A stretch of DNA of 64,000 nucleotides from Sphagnum magellanicum (Eukaryota; Streptophyta; Sphagnopsida; Sphagnales; Sphagnaceae): assembly GCA_021904315.1 (NCBI GenBank), contig CM038926.1, forward strand, positions 4,140,390-4,204,389, read 5' to 3'. Positions 12,229-24,370 of this stretch are shown here, piece by piece. The translations under genes were made by a program, and so were the position numbers. Each line of letters opens with the position of its first letter. Position 1 is the first letter of the stretch. The notes under the pieces were generated by a model. That model was not told where the DNA came from. It was given only the letters and a program-made list of their open reading frames with translations, and searched no databases.

Positions 12229-12624
12229 CACTAGAAGAAAAACATGTATTTTCGACTACTATTTGCGACTAAATTTTAGTCGCAAGAGACATTTTGCAAC
12301 TAAAATCCTTTTACTCGCCTAAGACAAGTCGCATGTGAAAACTAGTCGCAAATGACAAAGAGTATAAAGTCAACAAATACATTTCATCCTTTGACTCCAT
12401 TGTATACGTATTGTCACATGCGACTAATATGCGACTATTTTGGTCACAATTCAAGGCAAATCATGTGTTACCACGTGTTTTAATATATGATTATTTATAT
12501 TATTATTATTATTATTTTGAAATAATCTAAGACGTTCAATTCAAAGACTTGGATGATCTTATATTATGGCATGTGGCCCAATGTAAATATGCCACGTGGC
12601 ATTAAAAAAATAAAAATATTAATA

Positions 12625-12850
12625 TTAGGTTGGTAGGTACCTAGGTAGGTACATAAATAAGTGCCTACAATCCTTACCTACCTACCTAGGTAAAATAGTA
12701 AATAGGTAGGTTCTACCTTCCTAGGCTAAATACCTACTCATATAAGTAGGTACTTAAGTAGGTAGGTACATAGGCTGACCTAGATGGGTAGGTCAAACTA
12801 GGTACCTACCTAGCTAGATAGATAAATAGGTTGGGGAGGTATGTACTTTA
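12625..12850. repeat. TAGG/CCTA tetranucleotide-type repeat tract
   Basis: The tract is dense with GTAGGTAGGTACCTAGG-like units in mixed orientation. It resembles the TAGG tracts at 53.9-54.2 kb. No genes are present. Confidence 0.8.
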
Positions 12851-12859
12851 GAATTGTGC

Positions 12860-14030
12860 ATTATTTGTTTTTTTGTTTTGGGTTGAGCCTTTTGATTAGT
12901 TCATCCCATGTGCACAAACTTCTTAATGTGAAATTGCATAGGCACACCCCTTTGTTTATATAATGTTCAAAATAGGAATGGAGAACAAACAATATGGGAT
13001 AAGTTTTGAAGTTGCAACTTCCTTACAAACTAAGTTGTAATTCCAAAACTTTCTTCATCCTTTATTTTCAAGGATTTTTAGATTTTTAAACAATTCAAGT
13101 ACTAGATAATTAAATAATCATTTAATTCATAATGATGAAATTTACATATATTTAAATTATAAACTATACACTACAAATATTCAGTATTCATTATCAATTA
13201 CTTAAATAAGTAATACCTTCTTCATATTTGACAAACTAACTATCTAGTTACTCACAAGTTATTAATACATAACTCATAAATAATAAAATATTTAACAATA
13301 TTTAATTACTTTTCATAATCTGATCGAGCTATATATAATATAATTAATATGAAATTAATTTAATGGTTATAATTTTAAATTAAATATTTTAAATATTTAT
13401 TTTTAAATTATATATAATGAATTAAAAATTATTATTAGAAAGTCAATTCTTACACAAAATTTTGAAGAATTATTATTCAACTAATTACATTATTTATTGT
13501 ATAATAACATTTATTTTTGTAAAAATTATTATAGGTCAAATAATTTTTTTCTCTTGGTAATTATCAACTATAAATACAATAATTTGTTAAACATAACATT
13601 AATTTTCATAATTACTATAAAATTACTATAAAATATTTATCATAGATGATTAATCTTAGAATTTTTTAAGATAATATTATTGTATAATAATTCGTGAAAT
13701 TAAAATCAGTAAAATAATTATTCTAACTACACTATAATTTTTTCCAAATTTTTAATTCAGGTTTGAAGTTATAAATTAAAGAGTGTGAATAATTATGTTC
13801 AATTAGAAAATAATTATGCACATACTAATTAATTCTTATCTAAAGTAATTACAATGATTTTAAAGTAATGTCACATTAATTTAATTAATTAATTTCTTCT
13901 AAAATAATAATATAAATTATATAATATACAAATCTATGTCATAACAATAATTATTTAGTGTCACTTAGATTTAATAAACATAATCATTTATAGTTATTTA
14001 TAAAAGTGATTTATTATGGATAGCACTAGT
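12860..14030. other. Very AT-rich interior of the CACTA-like element
   Basis: About 1.2 kb of mostly A/T sequence with no open frame of note and no recognisable motif. Confidence 0.5.
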
Positions 14031-14039
14031 AGAAAAAAC

Positions 14040-15070
14040 CCTTGAAATTCAATCAATAATTTTTTGAATTAAAATATAAATTTAAGATTCCAAAATAGTA
14101 ATTCAGAATTCAAATATCAGTTTTTAGAAGTTTTTAGAAGTTAAATAAGAAATTTCAGAATTGAAATGTTAATTTTCAGATTCAAATAATAATATTCAAA
14201 ATTAAAATTTGCATTTGAGGACTTAATTAATAATTTTCTGAATTGAAATATTAATTCTGAGAATCCAAAATAATAATTTGGAATTCCAATTTCAACTTTC
14301 AAGTCAAATAATTTCTTAAAATTTAAATTTTAAACTTCAAAATTCAAATATCAAATTTCAAGTTGAAATAAAAATATTTAAAATCAAGTTGCCAATTTTT
14401 AGAGTCAATAAAGTTTTTTAAATTGAAATAATAATTTTTGGATTCAAAAATAATAATTTAAAATTCAAATATCAGTTTTTAGATCAAATAAGTTTTTTGA
14501 ATTTAAATAACAATTTTCAGAATTGAAATGTTAATTTTCATATTCAAATAACAATATTCAAAATTGAAATGTCCATTTTTAGACTCAATTACTAATTTTC
14601 AGACTTGAAATATTAATTTTGAAAATCTAAAATAATAATTTGGATCTAAATTTCAGGTTCGAATTAAATGATTATTTAAAATATAAATGAAAAAATTTCA
14701 TAGCTGAAATATAAATTTCATATTCACATAAAAATATTCAAAATTAAATGAAATATTCAAATTAATCCATTTTTATGATCAATTATAATTTTCTGAATTG
14801 AAATGCTAATTTTTCGATTCAAAAATATTAATTTAGAATTCAAAATCAATTTTTAGATCAAATCAGTCTTTTTGAATTGAAAATATCATATTCAATCAAA
14901 ATTTTCAAATTCAAATAATGTTTTAAACAATTAAAATAACAATTTTCAGATTCAAATATCAAGTTTCAAATTTTAATAAAAAATTTTAAAAGTTAAAATA
15001 ACATTTTTTCGTAATTGAAATATCAATATTCATATTTGAATTAAAAAAATTCAAAGTTCAAATATTAATT
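14040..15070. repeat. Diverged AATTCAAATATCA-type repeats
   Basis: Roughly 60-bp imperfect units recur. Each contains variants of TTTTCAGATTCAAATAA, GAATTGAAATATTAATTTT and AAATTCAAATATCA. Copies alternate in partial inverted orientation and fill the right third of the CACTA-like element. No coding potential is seen. Confidence 0.7.
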
Positions 15071-15104
15071 TTGGGATTCATTATATGAACAATATACATA
15101 TGTA

Positions 15105-15108
<4 letters not shown>

Positions 15109-15178
<70 letters not shown>
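15109..15178. repeat. (TA)n microsatellite, about 35 units
   Basis: A nearly pure run of TA dinucleotides about 70 bp long. It creates an artificial Tyr-Ile reading frame on the minus strand. Confidence 0.97.
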
Positions 15179-15183
<5 letters not shown>

Positions 15184-15869
15184 AGTACATACATTAAAAT
15201 ATACCCGTATGTCATTGTAGAATACCTTTAGGATGCAACTAATTTGGTGATTATTGTGACTAATGGGACATATCAACCTATTAATGGATGAAAATAAATG
15301 TAAAATTGATGTAACCAATAGGATGAAATTTCTAATAGTTGCATCATAGTTGTGAAAATGACCAAAGTAGTTGAAAGTTGGTCTTGTAGTTGCAAATATT
15401 TTCAAATCTAGTCGCAAACGACTATAAGTCGCACGTAGTCGTAAATTGACTGGTTACATTTTGGTTGATTTCTACTAGTAACGTGGCATTGAGTAATTAT
15501 GATGACATTCCTGAAAATGATGACATAGCATAATGTACGTTACAAATTCTTGCTGGCCTATGCTAAGTCATTAAATCAACATAATCTGATTTTGACATCA
15601 CTATCTTATCTACCCCACAATCTAGTAACTGTGAAATTGTATAACCATGGTCTAAATATTTGTTCATAGCCTTTTGGCTTATCAAATTATCTAGGGTTTT
15701 TTTTTAAAAACTATTGTTTAATTAGTCCCAATGGTTTCTGTTTTTCTCTGATCTTCTAAATCTTCATTAGATGTTTTTTCCATGTGATCTTCTTTTATGG
15801 ACTCTAAAGAATTCAAATCCTCTAAACGTTGAATCTCCTTCAATGTATGATCCACATATGTATATGGTT

Positions 15870-18570
15870 TTAATTTATTAACATTGACCAATACTGGGTT
15901 TGGTTCAAAATTGTTAACAAAAATAAGAAGAACAATATTATTGGGTAAACAATATTGTACCTTGAATGGACTAAACCATATTTTCTTGAATTTGCCCAGA
16001 TGTGTTTTTTTTTCCTTTGGGAACCATAAGACATAGTCTCCAAATTGGAACTTCTTTTCAATATTTTTTTGTTGACTCTACAAAAATCTATTCCATTGGT
16101 TGGCTCCCACATTGTTCTGAATTTCCAATTTGTTCTCCTATAACTATTCTAGTTCTATAATTTTGGCTTTTAGCACTCTAATTGGTTCTACATCTCTATG
16201 GTCCACACTAATAAACATCATAACATATTTTGTTGGCATTAAAGGATGCAAACCATAGACTAACAGGTAGGGTACATAACATGTTGCCACCTTGTTAACA
16301 ATCCTACATGAAAACAAAATTGTAGACAAATGTTCATTCCAATTTGTTCTTTTCTCATTAACTAGCTTGGTCAATAGTCTACTTATGACTTTGTCAATTG
16401 ATTTAGCTTGTCCATTCCCCTGTGGATAATATGTAGTATATAACTAACATGTTTTAACAAAAATTGTTTTGTGAAATGTTTCATTGTGTCATTGATGAAA
16501 CGTACTCCTTGATATGTAACTATGGTCAATGGACATCCAAATTTTGTCAAAATATACTCATGTAAAAATTTGGCTATAACTACTTCAGTATTGGTTTTAA
16601 ATGTTTTTACTTCTACCCACTTGATTGCATAATCTGTAACTACCAAAATGTATTTGTTTCATGTTAGTCTTCATGTTGGTTTGATTGGATGTATAAAATC
16701 TAGACCCCACTTCATAAAAGGTTCTTGTAAAAGTGTTATTACTAACTTGGCCAAACTTTTTGTTTTGAATCCTTTAATTTTTTGACAACTATCACAACTT
16801 TTGCAAACGTCATGAATATCCTTGAATAAAGTTGGCCACCGATATCCTACATCTAAAATTTTCTTTGTAATAATATCTACAGCAAAATATTTTCCAACCA
16901 CTCCTTCATGTAGCTCCTTCAGAACAATTTGTGCTTTTAAGATGGTTAAACATGTACGCAATTTGTTATCCTATCCCATTTTCTACATAATTATTTCTTT
17001 CAAAGTGAAAGGTTTTGCCTTTCTAACCAACTCATGTTTCTAAGCTAGGTTTAGAGTTTTTGGCATCTAACTTGTTCCTAAATAGCTTTTTACTTCTTAC
17101 ATCCATATAGGTTCTATAAAAAATAATGATGCATCCACATTTTAATCTGGGACACCCATTGGTTTTGAATTGTCTAACAATTTGGATAAAACATCAACAA
17201 CTACATGTGTTCTACCAGATTTGTAAACTATTGTGAACTCATACTCTAAGAATAACAACAACCATCTTGCTATCCTTCTTGACACCTATGGTTTGTTGAC
17301 CAAGTACACAAGAGCCATATGGTCTACATAAAAAACAAATTTGTTTCCCAATAAAAAATGTTTAAACTTATGCAAAGCATAAACCATTGCTAAGGCTTCT
17401 ATTTTTGTAGTAGTATAATTTTGTTCTACTTTATTGAGCAGTCTAGAAGCATATATTATAGGTTGGTCATACTTACCAATTGGGTTTTGTGCCAACATTA
17501 CACTTACTCCCAATAATGATGCATTTATGTCCACATGAAACTCCAACTATCAATTTGGAGGTATTAAAATTGGTGCTTCCATGTATTTTTTACTTGATTT
17601 GATCCCAAACTTTTTGACATTTTGTGGTCCAAATAAAGGGTTTTATTTTCTTCATCAACTTGGTGATTGGTGCCATGATAAAGGCAAAGTTCTTAATTGA
17701 AACATTTATAAAATTGAGCCATATCATTAAAAACATGAATCTACTATGGATTGGTAGGTGTTGGCATATTCATTATTTATTGAACCTTTTGAAGGTCTAA
17801 TATTTTTCCTTCCTTGGAAACTATGAACCCTAAAATTAGTCCTAAAAATACCATTAAGGCACATTTCTTTGGGTTAAAACCAATTTTATATTCCTTACAT
17901 TTCTGAGATAAAAATTTGAACTTCATCAAATGACTTTCCATATCACTATAAATTGTGAAGTCATCCAAAAATATCTTCATGAATTAGTCTAAGTACTTTT
18001 TGAAGGTTTTACTAATTACTCCCTAGAAAGTTGATGCCCCATTTCTTACACCAAATGGCATCACCATCTAAACAAAAACGCCCCAATCTGTTAAAGGTAC
18101 AAGAAAAATTATCTCTTGCAACTTGTCTTATGCAACTAAAAAATGTCGCATGCAACTATTTTGGAGTCGCATGCAACATGTGAAGTTGCAAAATAGTTGC
18201 ATGCGACATTTTTTAGTTGCATAAGACAAGTTGCAAAAGATAATTTTTTTACTAGTGTTACAAAAGTTGTTTTGTATCTATCCCTAAGGGTTATAAAAAT
18301 TTAATGGTATCCTAATTATCCATTTAGAAATGAATAGGCTTCATACCCTACTATAATGTTTAGTATCTCATCAAAAAATGGCAAAGGATAAGGATTTTGT
18401 TTGGTTGCTTTATTGAACTTCTTAAATCCCACGCAAATTCTTAATTTACCATTCTTTTTAGGCACTACCACTATGGGTGATAACCATGTAGCCTTCTTTA
18501 CCGGTTGAATAAACCTAGCTGCTCATAGTTTGTCAATGTCTTGTTTGATCGCCGCAACATAATTAAGGTT
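15870..18570 (-). pseudogene. Gypsy pol relic (RT, RNase H, integrase)
   Basis: This is the minus-strand polyprotein of the 6.2-23.1 kb element, in order from high to low coordinates. RT starts at about 18,540 with TWLSPIVVVPKKNGKLRICV and PYPLPFFDEILN. RT continues at 17,980-17,777 with an intact FLDDFTIYSD box and FNPKKCALMVFLGLILGFIV. RNase H lies at 17,546-17,286 (QPIIYASRLLNKVEQNY, ALAMVYALHKFKHFLLGNKF), with INAS where TDAS is usual. The integrase zinc-finger part (CKSCDSCQKIKG) and core lie at 16,961-16,383. The core reads FGCPLTIVTYQGVRFIND, with Tyr replacing the second catalytic Asp. The integrase tail is at 16,374-16,144. Many stops and a MITE (about 18,094-18,257) interrupt it. 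Confidence 0.9.
18094..18257. mobile_element. Palindromic mini-CACTA (MITE)
   Basis: The two halves are almost perfect inverted repeats built from TTGCAACTTGTCTTATGCAA and AAAAATGTCGCATGCAACT. The right end is ...TTACTAGTG and the left end is degraded. TTA flanks both sides at the proposed borders, which fits a 3-bp duplication. It interrupts the RT region of the gypsy relic and belongs to the family at 29,654, 29,872 and 46,918. Confidence 0.75.
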
Positions 18571-21500
18571 CAATCCATAACTTGCTTGATGTGTCGGTGG
18601 AATTGAAGTATCCAATTCAATTTTGTGTTGAGCCAATTTTAGAGGTATGCCTTTCAAGTTTGTAAGTCCATGCAAATACATCCTTGAACTCCTTAAGTAG
18701 CATATGAAACTCCTTAATTTTCTATTGTGTCAATTATGAATTAACCTTGATGTATTATGGATTTGCCTCTATGCCAAGATTCAATTTAACAAGTTGTTGT
18801 TCTTCAATCAAAGTTTAACATGTTATCTGAAGATTTTGTACCTGTATTTTTGTTGGTGTCTCATCCACTTGAATATCATCCTGACTATAATGGTAATAAG
18901 GTTTTGGATAAACTTTGTCTTCCAATGAAACCTTTAATTTGACACATACATATTTTGATTTAACTGTTAAAGATTCCAATTTCGCAATTTTTTGATCTAA
19001 TGTCCTTCGCTCTAGATCAAATTCCCAATTGGTTCTGATTTTTGACACTCCAACATTCAACAACAAAATTGTTTTTTCTAAGAGAATAATTGTGCCAATT
19101 GAGAACAGTTTGGTTCTGTTCCAAGATTAGATCTTCCTCTTAATATGTTAAGCCTTCCATCAAATCATAACAAACAAGTACTTGAGGCCTTTTAGTTTCT
19201 ACTTCTAATTTCCTATTATTTTAATATTGTTTTGATTGTTCCATTACCTTGAACATCAATGACATTGTTATCCCAGTCATGTGTAACCTTTGCATTTTTG
19301 AGCCAAGGTTTTCTTAACAACATAGAATAGTTAAAATCCACCACATTGTTTTTCAGAATAATGAATGTGGCTATATATGGAATATTGTGTATTTGAATCT
19401 TCAAATTTCTGATGATTCCTAAAGGTCTGGTCATATTTTGACCTACCATTCTAAAGTGGTATGGAGCTGGTCTTGTCTGGGTAAACCTAATTTTGTTCTA
19501 AGGTTTTCTGTTATGATGTTCACACTTATTCTTCCATCTATCAAAACATCCTCAACAATGTTCTTCCCAACTTGTACTTGGATAATTTCCATCTAGTTAT
19601 CTACCTTTATAATTGTTATGTCTAGTTCAACATGGGTTTCAACCATTATAGCTACACTAGGCTTTGATATTTGTTTAGTAATTATATTAAGTTTTTCAAG
19701 GTTTAGTTTTTGCCACATATATTTTTTAAGATCTGGTGCTATCTTCATCGATTGACCTAACCTTAAAGCATAGGTAGTCTTTAGCATCTAGCTATTAATA
19801 TCTTGGAATATTTGTTCCATAAACATAACTTTGTTGACATGATTATCAGACAAACTTTTTGATACAATTGATTTTATGGACACTTCAAATTTTGGCAATC
19901 TTGCCCAACTTGCACTCCACTATGCTTTCTCCTTCGAAATCAAATTTTGTGATGGGTCTTCTATTTGCATTTCTTGTGTAGTCTCTACTCCTCTTTTAAG
20001 TCAATGACATACTTCTTCTTGATTGGCTTTCTATCCTTAAGCACTTGTTCTTCAATAACCTTGCTCCTAGTGATGGCCATATTCACGTCCACCTTATGGA
20101 CTAAACAATTTGAAACCTTGGGTTCTACCATTGGCTTCACTCCTTTGTTTTTAAACATATTTTGCATATCACTATACTTAGGACAATCTATGATCTTATG
20201 TCCAATGTCACCACAAATATGACAAAAATACGTGATAGGCCTTTGTATTTTAATTTATTGAGTAGTAACCTTAAAGACTGCAAAAAAAAGGTCTTCGTTT
20301 CTTTTAACTCTATAGGCTTCAACATTATAATTTGTTTTGTGATAATTTGTACAATATATTCATGTTTTCTTTGGGATTGTTTGAGGTTTACGAATTAATA
20401 CTATTTTACTACTCTATGGTACTAAAAGATTACTTATGACCTCTACATAAAAAATTCCTTCTTCACAAACCAAAACTACTTCCTTATGTTGATGCAAAGT
20501 TTCTCTTTTCATACTTATTATGGCTACACAAAGATATGGTTGTGATCTAAATTTGAAAACAATAGTTAAAAAATTATTTGTTATATTTTGTTGAAGACTA
20601 TTGGCCAACTTCAATAATCTTTCATAATTATCTCTTCCGCTCCTTCATTTTTCTCCTACTTCATGTTTTTCAAGTGCAAGTAAACTTGTTCATCATTTTG
20701 AACTTTTATGTACCTCTTACAAAAGCCAGTTGTAATTCTGCAAAAGTATGATTTGGGTAATTTTTCCATATAATTGTTAGACCAGTCAGACACAATATCT
20801 ATGAGGGTAAAATTGAATAAATTAATAATTTTGCATCATTTGTTTCATTATTTTCTTTAATGGCAACTTTAAATACTCTGACATGAACATTTGGGTCAAA
20901 ATCTTTAACATACTTTAGATAATTAAGTGGTTGATGATAAGGTATGTTTGGTGGTAATGGTGGCCTGCTTGGAGTCACCATTGGTAATCCAAAATATCCT
21001 AGAGGTCCTGGAGGTCTTAGTGGTCATGGTGGATATGAGTCACCTCCTTCTAGATTTAATGACTTACTAGCAAAAACTATGTTCACCTCGCCGGTATATA
21101 TCTTCATGCAAACTCAAAAATTCTTTTTTTTTGGAGTTTGTGTTCTAGGTCTAACACCATCAACAGTATGAATTAGTGTTGAAATAAACAGAGGTTCAAT
21201 AATTGTAATTATAGACTTGGGCATTGCCACAAAATATAGTGGCACAAATCTTATTGGTTTCATTATGAAATTTGAAGGTCTTGTAACTCCAATATTATTT
21301 TCATGTAACAAACTTGGTATAGGAGCTACACAAATAGGTACTACATCTGCCATAGTTTGAGCTTTCATTTCCATTTTATTTTATTTCTAGACTATTTTTT
21401 GAAGCTATTTGGAATTATGACCTTTTCATGGTATAGACCCTTTGGATAATATGTCCATGATTCCCAACTCTTGTAGGTTTTGGATTCAGATTCTGGAAAT

Positions 21501-21870
21501 GTTCAACAAATCCTTACCTCACATTATTTTCAGTAAATGGACATTCATTGATCTAATGTCCAATCTGATGGTAGTATGTGCAATGTGGAGAATTTGGTTT
21601 TGGAACTCTATTCACATTGTGAATTCCTTTACTCCAATCCCTTTAAACTCCTCTAACTATGCTTCCATTATGTTCATTAAATCTAGGTTCATTGTACGTC
21701 ACTCTTACAACCACAAGAACACCTTCTATTGTTGTTGGTTTTGTTCTTGGTAAGACTATAGTTTCTTGTCTAGTTACAAGTACTGATTTAACTCCTTTAG
21801 AATTCTAATACCCTAAGTGGCAACTTTTTGCTCAACGACATAATGAATTAGAGGTTCAAAATTCTGAGCT
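18571..21870 (-). pseudogene. Gypsy gag and protease relic
   Basis: Minus-strand continuation of the same element, upstream of RT. A protease-like region lies at 19,449-19,216 (FNYSMLLRKPWLKNAKVTHD, then VIDVQGNGTIK). A CCHC zinc knuckle of spacing C-X2-C-X4-H-X4-C lies near 20,225-20,180 (CHICGDIGHKIIDC), followed by PKYSDMQNMF. A second, mutated knuckle lies near 21,590-21,540, with Tyr in place of the second Cys (CTYYHQIGH, a stop, INEC). Between them are gag-type segments such as 20,981-20,799 (YHQPLNYLKYVKDFDPNVHV). Many stops and frame changes show it is inactive. Confidence 0.8.
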
Positions 21871-22629
21871 CTTCATCCAAACTTTTCATTTTCCTAATTG
21901 TTTCAATAATAAGGAGGTGAAGCAAATATGTACTTTAAAACTACTTCTTCCCTTTTTGACTTGTTGAATCTCTGTTCTTTTTTAATTAGAGCATCAGAGG
22001 TTAGTTGCTGCATCAAATTTGCTAATTCCAACACAACTATTTGTTAAGGTTTAAATTTTTGACTCCTTCCTCTAAACTCAACCAATGAGTCTGCATTTTT
22101 AATTTGATGTTCTTCCCTCATGGAATTTTGCAACAGACTATTGGTGAACCTTTGTGCTTCACTAGTTTGCACTTCACAAAGAATTATTGGTTTTGCCTGA
22201 AGCATTATGTGGCTTGTACGTTTTTCTTTTATCCATGGATGTCTCTGTTCTATCTAAAAAACTCTTATAGGTGTTTCAAACCGCTGATCTACCCAATCTA
22301 CTTTATCTGCACTCAAATTATTACTAATGGTAGTATCATTTTCCACTTGTTCATGTAATACAACCTGATCTAGTTGTTTCCTTAGACTTTTAGTTATAAT
22401 TATATTTTCCATTTCTACATCCTAATTATAATCTAAACAAACTTTTGCATTAGAACAAAATCCTCATAATTAGTTATTCTATTTAGATCTGCTTCTTGAA
22501 CAAAAATTTATGATCGATATGAAAAAAAATGCAAAAAAGAAATTAAAGTTCACTATCTATGTATAAAAATAGAAATTTCAACAAGACATAGACAACCTTC
22601 TGAAATTCACTTGGAATTCAGGCCTTGGG
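21871..22629 (-). other. 5' untranslated or gag leader of the gypsy element
   Basis: This is the stretch between the PBS-like site and the recognisable gag of the - strand element. It holds only short broken frames (for example 22,104-22,358 on +), none with a recognisable domain. Confidence 0.4.
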
Positions 22630-22641
22630 ATGGTTGCCAAA
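22630..22641 (-). other. Primer-binding-site-like sequence
   Basis: The minus strand reads TTTGGCAACCAT immediately after the 5' LTR end. The equivalent place in the 46-52 kb element reads TTTGGCGACCAT. The TGGCGACC type of PBS is known to pair with tRNA-Arg in Tat/Ogre gypsy elements. The tRNA assignment here is inference. Confidence 0.55.
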
Positions 22642-23069
22642 TGGTAAATACAAAATTTCAAATCCTATATTTTGGTCAAAATTTTGGACTAAAATGTAAT
22701 AAAACTAATACTAACAAAGTCTACTCATTCAGATCTACTTATAACTAGTTTTAGAATTTAAATCTAGTAATGAAAGTATGATAAAAACACCAAAATAATA
22801 AACTTTGACTATGGAAACAAAGCTTTTTTAAAAATCAAAGTATATTTCTCTCATATTCCCTTAAAGCTCCATGTTCTACAATAACACAATGAGTTTTTAT
22901 CTCATCCTCTTTTTCCAAGATATATCATCCATAAAAAACAATCCTATGTTTTATCCAAATTCAAATGGTGATAAAAACTATGTAGTATAGCTACTAATAT
23001 TTTAAATAGTAAATAAATAAATAGAAATATAATAACTAATAATTATCGCAAATATATATTCCTTTAACA
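22642..23069 (-). repeat. 5' LTR of the 6.2-23.1 kb element
   Basis: It pairs with 6,241-6,668 over its full length. The plus-strand left end is TG and the right end is CA (TTTAACA), the canonical LTR termini. ATTCC follows directly. Confidence 0.9.
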
Positions 23070-23074
23070 ATTCC

Positions 23075-23740
23075 CTTCATGGTGCAATGTAGGCATTGTG
23101 TGTTGTGTTGAACGCGATTCCATACCCAATTGTATGTAATGTTCAACTTAAAATATTACATGCCACCACATTGGGAATTATACAATGCTCAAAATGCACC
23201 CCAACTATGATAAGAAGTGGGGGACCGACCTTGTATGGAAATGGCAGCATGGTATACATGCACTAGATTTTCTGGCAAGCTTTGTCAAATTTGAAAAAAA
23301 CTACCATGGTGATTACAATCTGCCATGCCTTGTACCCATACCCAAAAAATAGGCATCAAGATTTCTTTTGCCAAGTTGCAATGAGATATTGGAATAAGGT
23401 GCAAGAGCCATTCCATTTCGGGACACATCTAGATGGCAAGTGGTTCAACTTGTAAGGAGAGGTTGTTTGTACAAATGTTTTCAATGTTGAAGAGTTGCAT
23501 AGGGGTTTGCAAGAATTAATTTAAGTAAAATTCCAATTCCATGGTTGACCTTTGTATGAGGTGGCTTGTGAGGAATTCTTGCACACCCTTCCACATAAAG
23601 ATATGGAATTCATAAAACTCATTCGGGGGTGGAACTATTATGTAGTTATATTCTAACAAGTTAAAATGGTTCAATAGAATGTAATGAAATTCATTAAAGA
23701 ATCTAATGCACTGTGTCCACTTGGAAGATAACAAAACATT
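23075..23740 (+). pseudogene. Decayed ORF of unknown family, right part
   Basis: Plus-strand protein-like frames resume right after the target duplication. Examples are HPNYDKKWGTDLVWKWQHGI and ALDFLASFVKFEKNYHGDYN near 23,200-23,310, AMRYWNKVQEPFHFGTHLDG near 23,370, NVFNVEELHRGLQELI near 23,480, and LYEVACEEFLHTLPHKDMEF near 23,555. Isolated stops, several plausibly C-to-T changes, break the frame. It looks like the continuation of the 4.8-6.2 kb ORF before the LTR element inserted. I do not recognise the family. Confidence 0.5.
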
Positions 23741-23768
23741 TTGAAAAAATCAAGACTTACTATGATAA

Positions 23769-24370
23769 TGTCGCAACCCTAGCTTTGGGATCGTAACCAA
23801 GGCAAAGGGCTTACAAGGTTGCGGGCTCAGAAAAAGCCCGAGAGTCAAGGCAAAGAGGTCACAAGGGTGCGAACTAAGAAGAAGCTCGAAAGTCACATCA
23901 CATGTTCTCGGGAGTGTAAGAAAGTGTGAGGGAGTATGAGGGAATGAACCCTCACACTCCCAAGGCAACTCCCACTTAGGGAAATGGAGTCTCGGTGGAC
24001 TCCCGAAACTTCAAAGAGTAATTTTAGGTGCCAAAAATCAATGGTTTGTGGCATTCCTTATATCATTGGAAAGCTCTTGGAACTTAGATGTTTAAAATGG
24101 GCTTGCATTGCTCATTTAAACATCTAAAACACAAGTTATGGCCAAAAGAAAGGGCCGGGAGTCAAATTGCCAGAAAAAATCAAGAATCGACTCAATTTAC
24201 TTAAATGCAGATGGCATGTGACATACCGTTGGAAAGCTCTCAACAAAAATTACAACTTTGCTTCAGATTGCATCTCGATTCAAGGTTTTCTCGTAAAGTT
24301 ATGGGGCTCCAAAGTCGCGGGAGTCCCAACTAGCGTGATTTCGGGACTCCCACTCAAAAGTTATGCTTCA
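23769..24370 (+). repeat. Truncated LTR, TGTCGCAACCC family
   Basis: It starts TGTCGCAACCCTAGCTTT and follows the same order of blocks as the LTRs at 27,512-28,465 and 48,425-49,354. Shared blocks include the CACACTCCCAAGGCAACT stretch, ATATCATTGGAAAGCTCT and GTTATGGGGCTCCAAAGT. Similarity stops near 24,370, so the last third of the LTR is missing. Confidence 0.85.

Larger units (their letters stand above)
12229..15480. mobile_element. Non-autonomous CACTA-like element, 3.25 kb
   Basis: The left end starts CACTAGAAGAAA. The right end reads ...TTTCTACTAGTA, whose complement is TACTAGTAGAAA, one base off a CACTA end. Both sides carry ACG (12,226-12,228 and 15,481-15,483), the 3-bp duplication expected of CACTA/EnSpm elements. 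Subterminal regions repeat GACTA / TAGTCGCAA motifs in both orientations (12,255-12,430 and 15,390-15,450). The interior has no transposase and is mainly AT-rich repeats. It is nested in the gypsy element. A second CACTAGTAGAAA start at 14,024 has no visible partner. Confidence 0.78.
6241..23069 (-). mobile_element. LTR retrotransposon (Ty3/gypsy) with matching LTRs and TSD
   Basis: Two same-orientation repeats of about 428 bp (6,241-6,668 and 22,642-23,069) bound the element. The 5 bases before the first (6,236-6,240) and after the second (23,070-23,074) are both ATTCC, a 5-bp target-site duplication. Polyprotein relics lie on the minus strand, so 22,642-23,069 is the 5' LTR. A primer-binding-site-like TTTGGCAACCAT follows it at 22,641-22,630 on the minus strand. 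The 16.8-kb span is inflated by nested insertions, including 12,229-15,480 and about 18,094-18,257 and probably 8.5-10.3 kb. The coding parts are full of stops, so the element is inactive. The long region between integrase and the 3' LTR with extra ORFs resembles the Tat/Athila-type layout; that placement is inference. Confidence 0.88.

Noticed and set aside
15058-15417. 119-codon minus-strand ORF with a Tyr-Ile run
   Set aside because: It is created by the TA microsatellite and has no conserved part.
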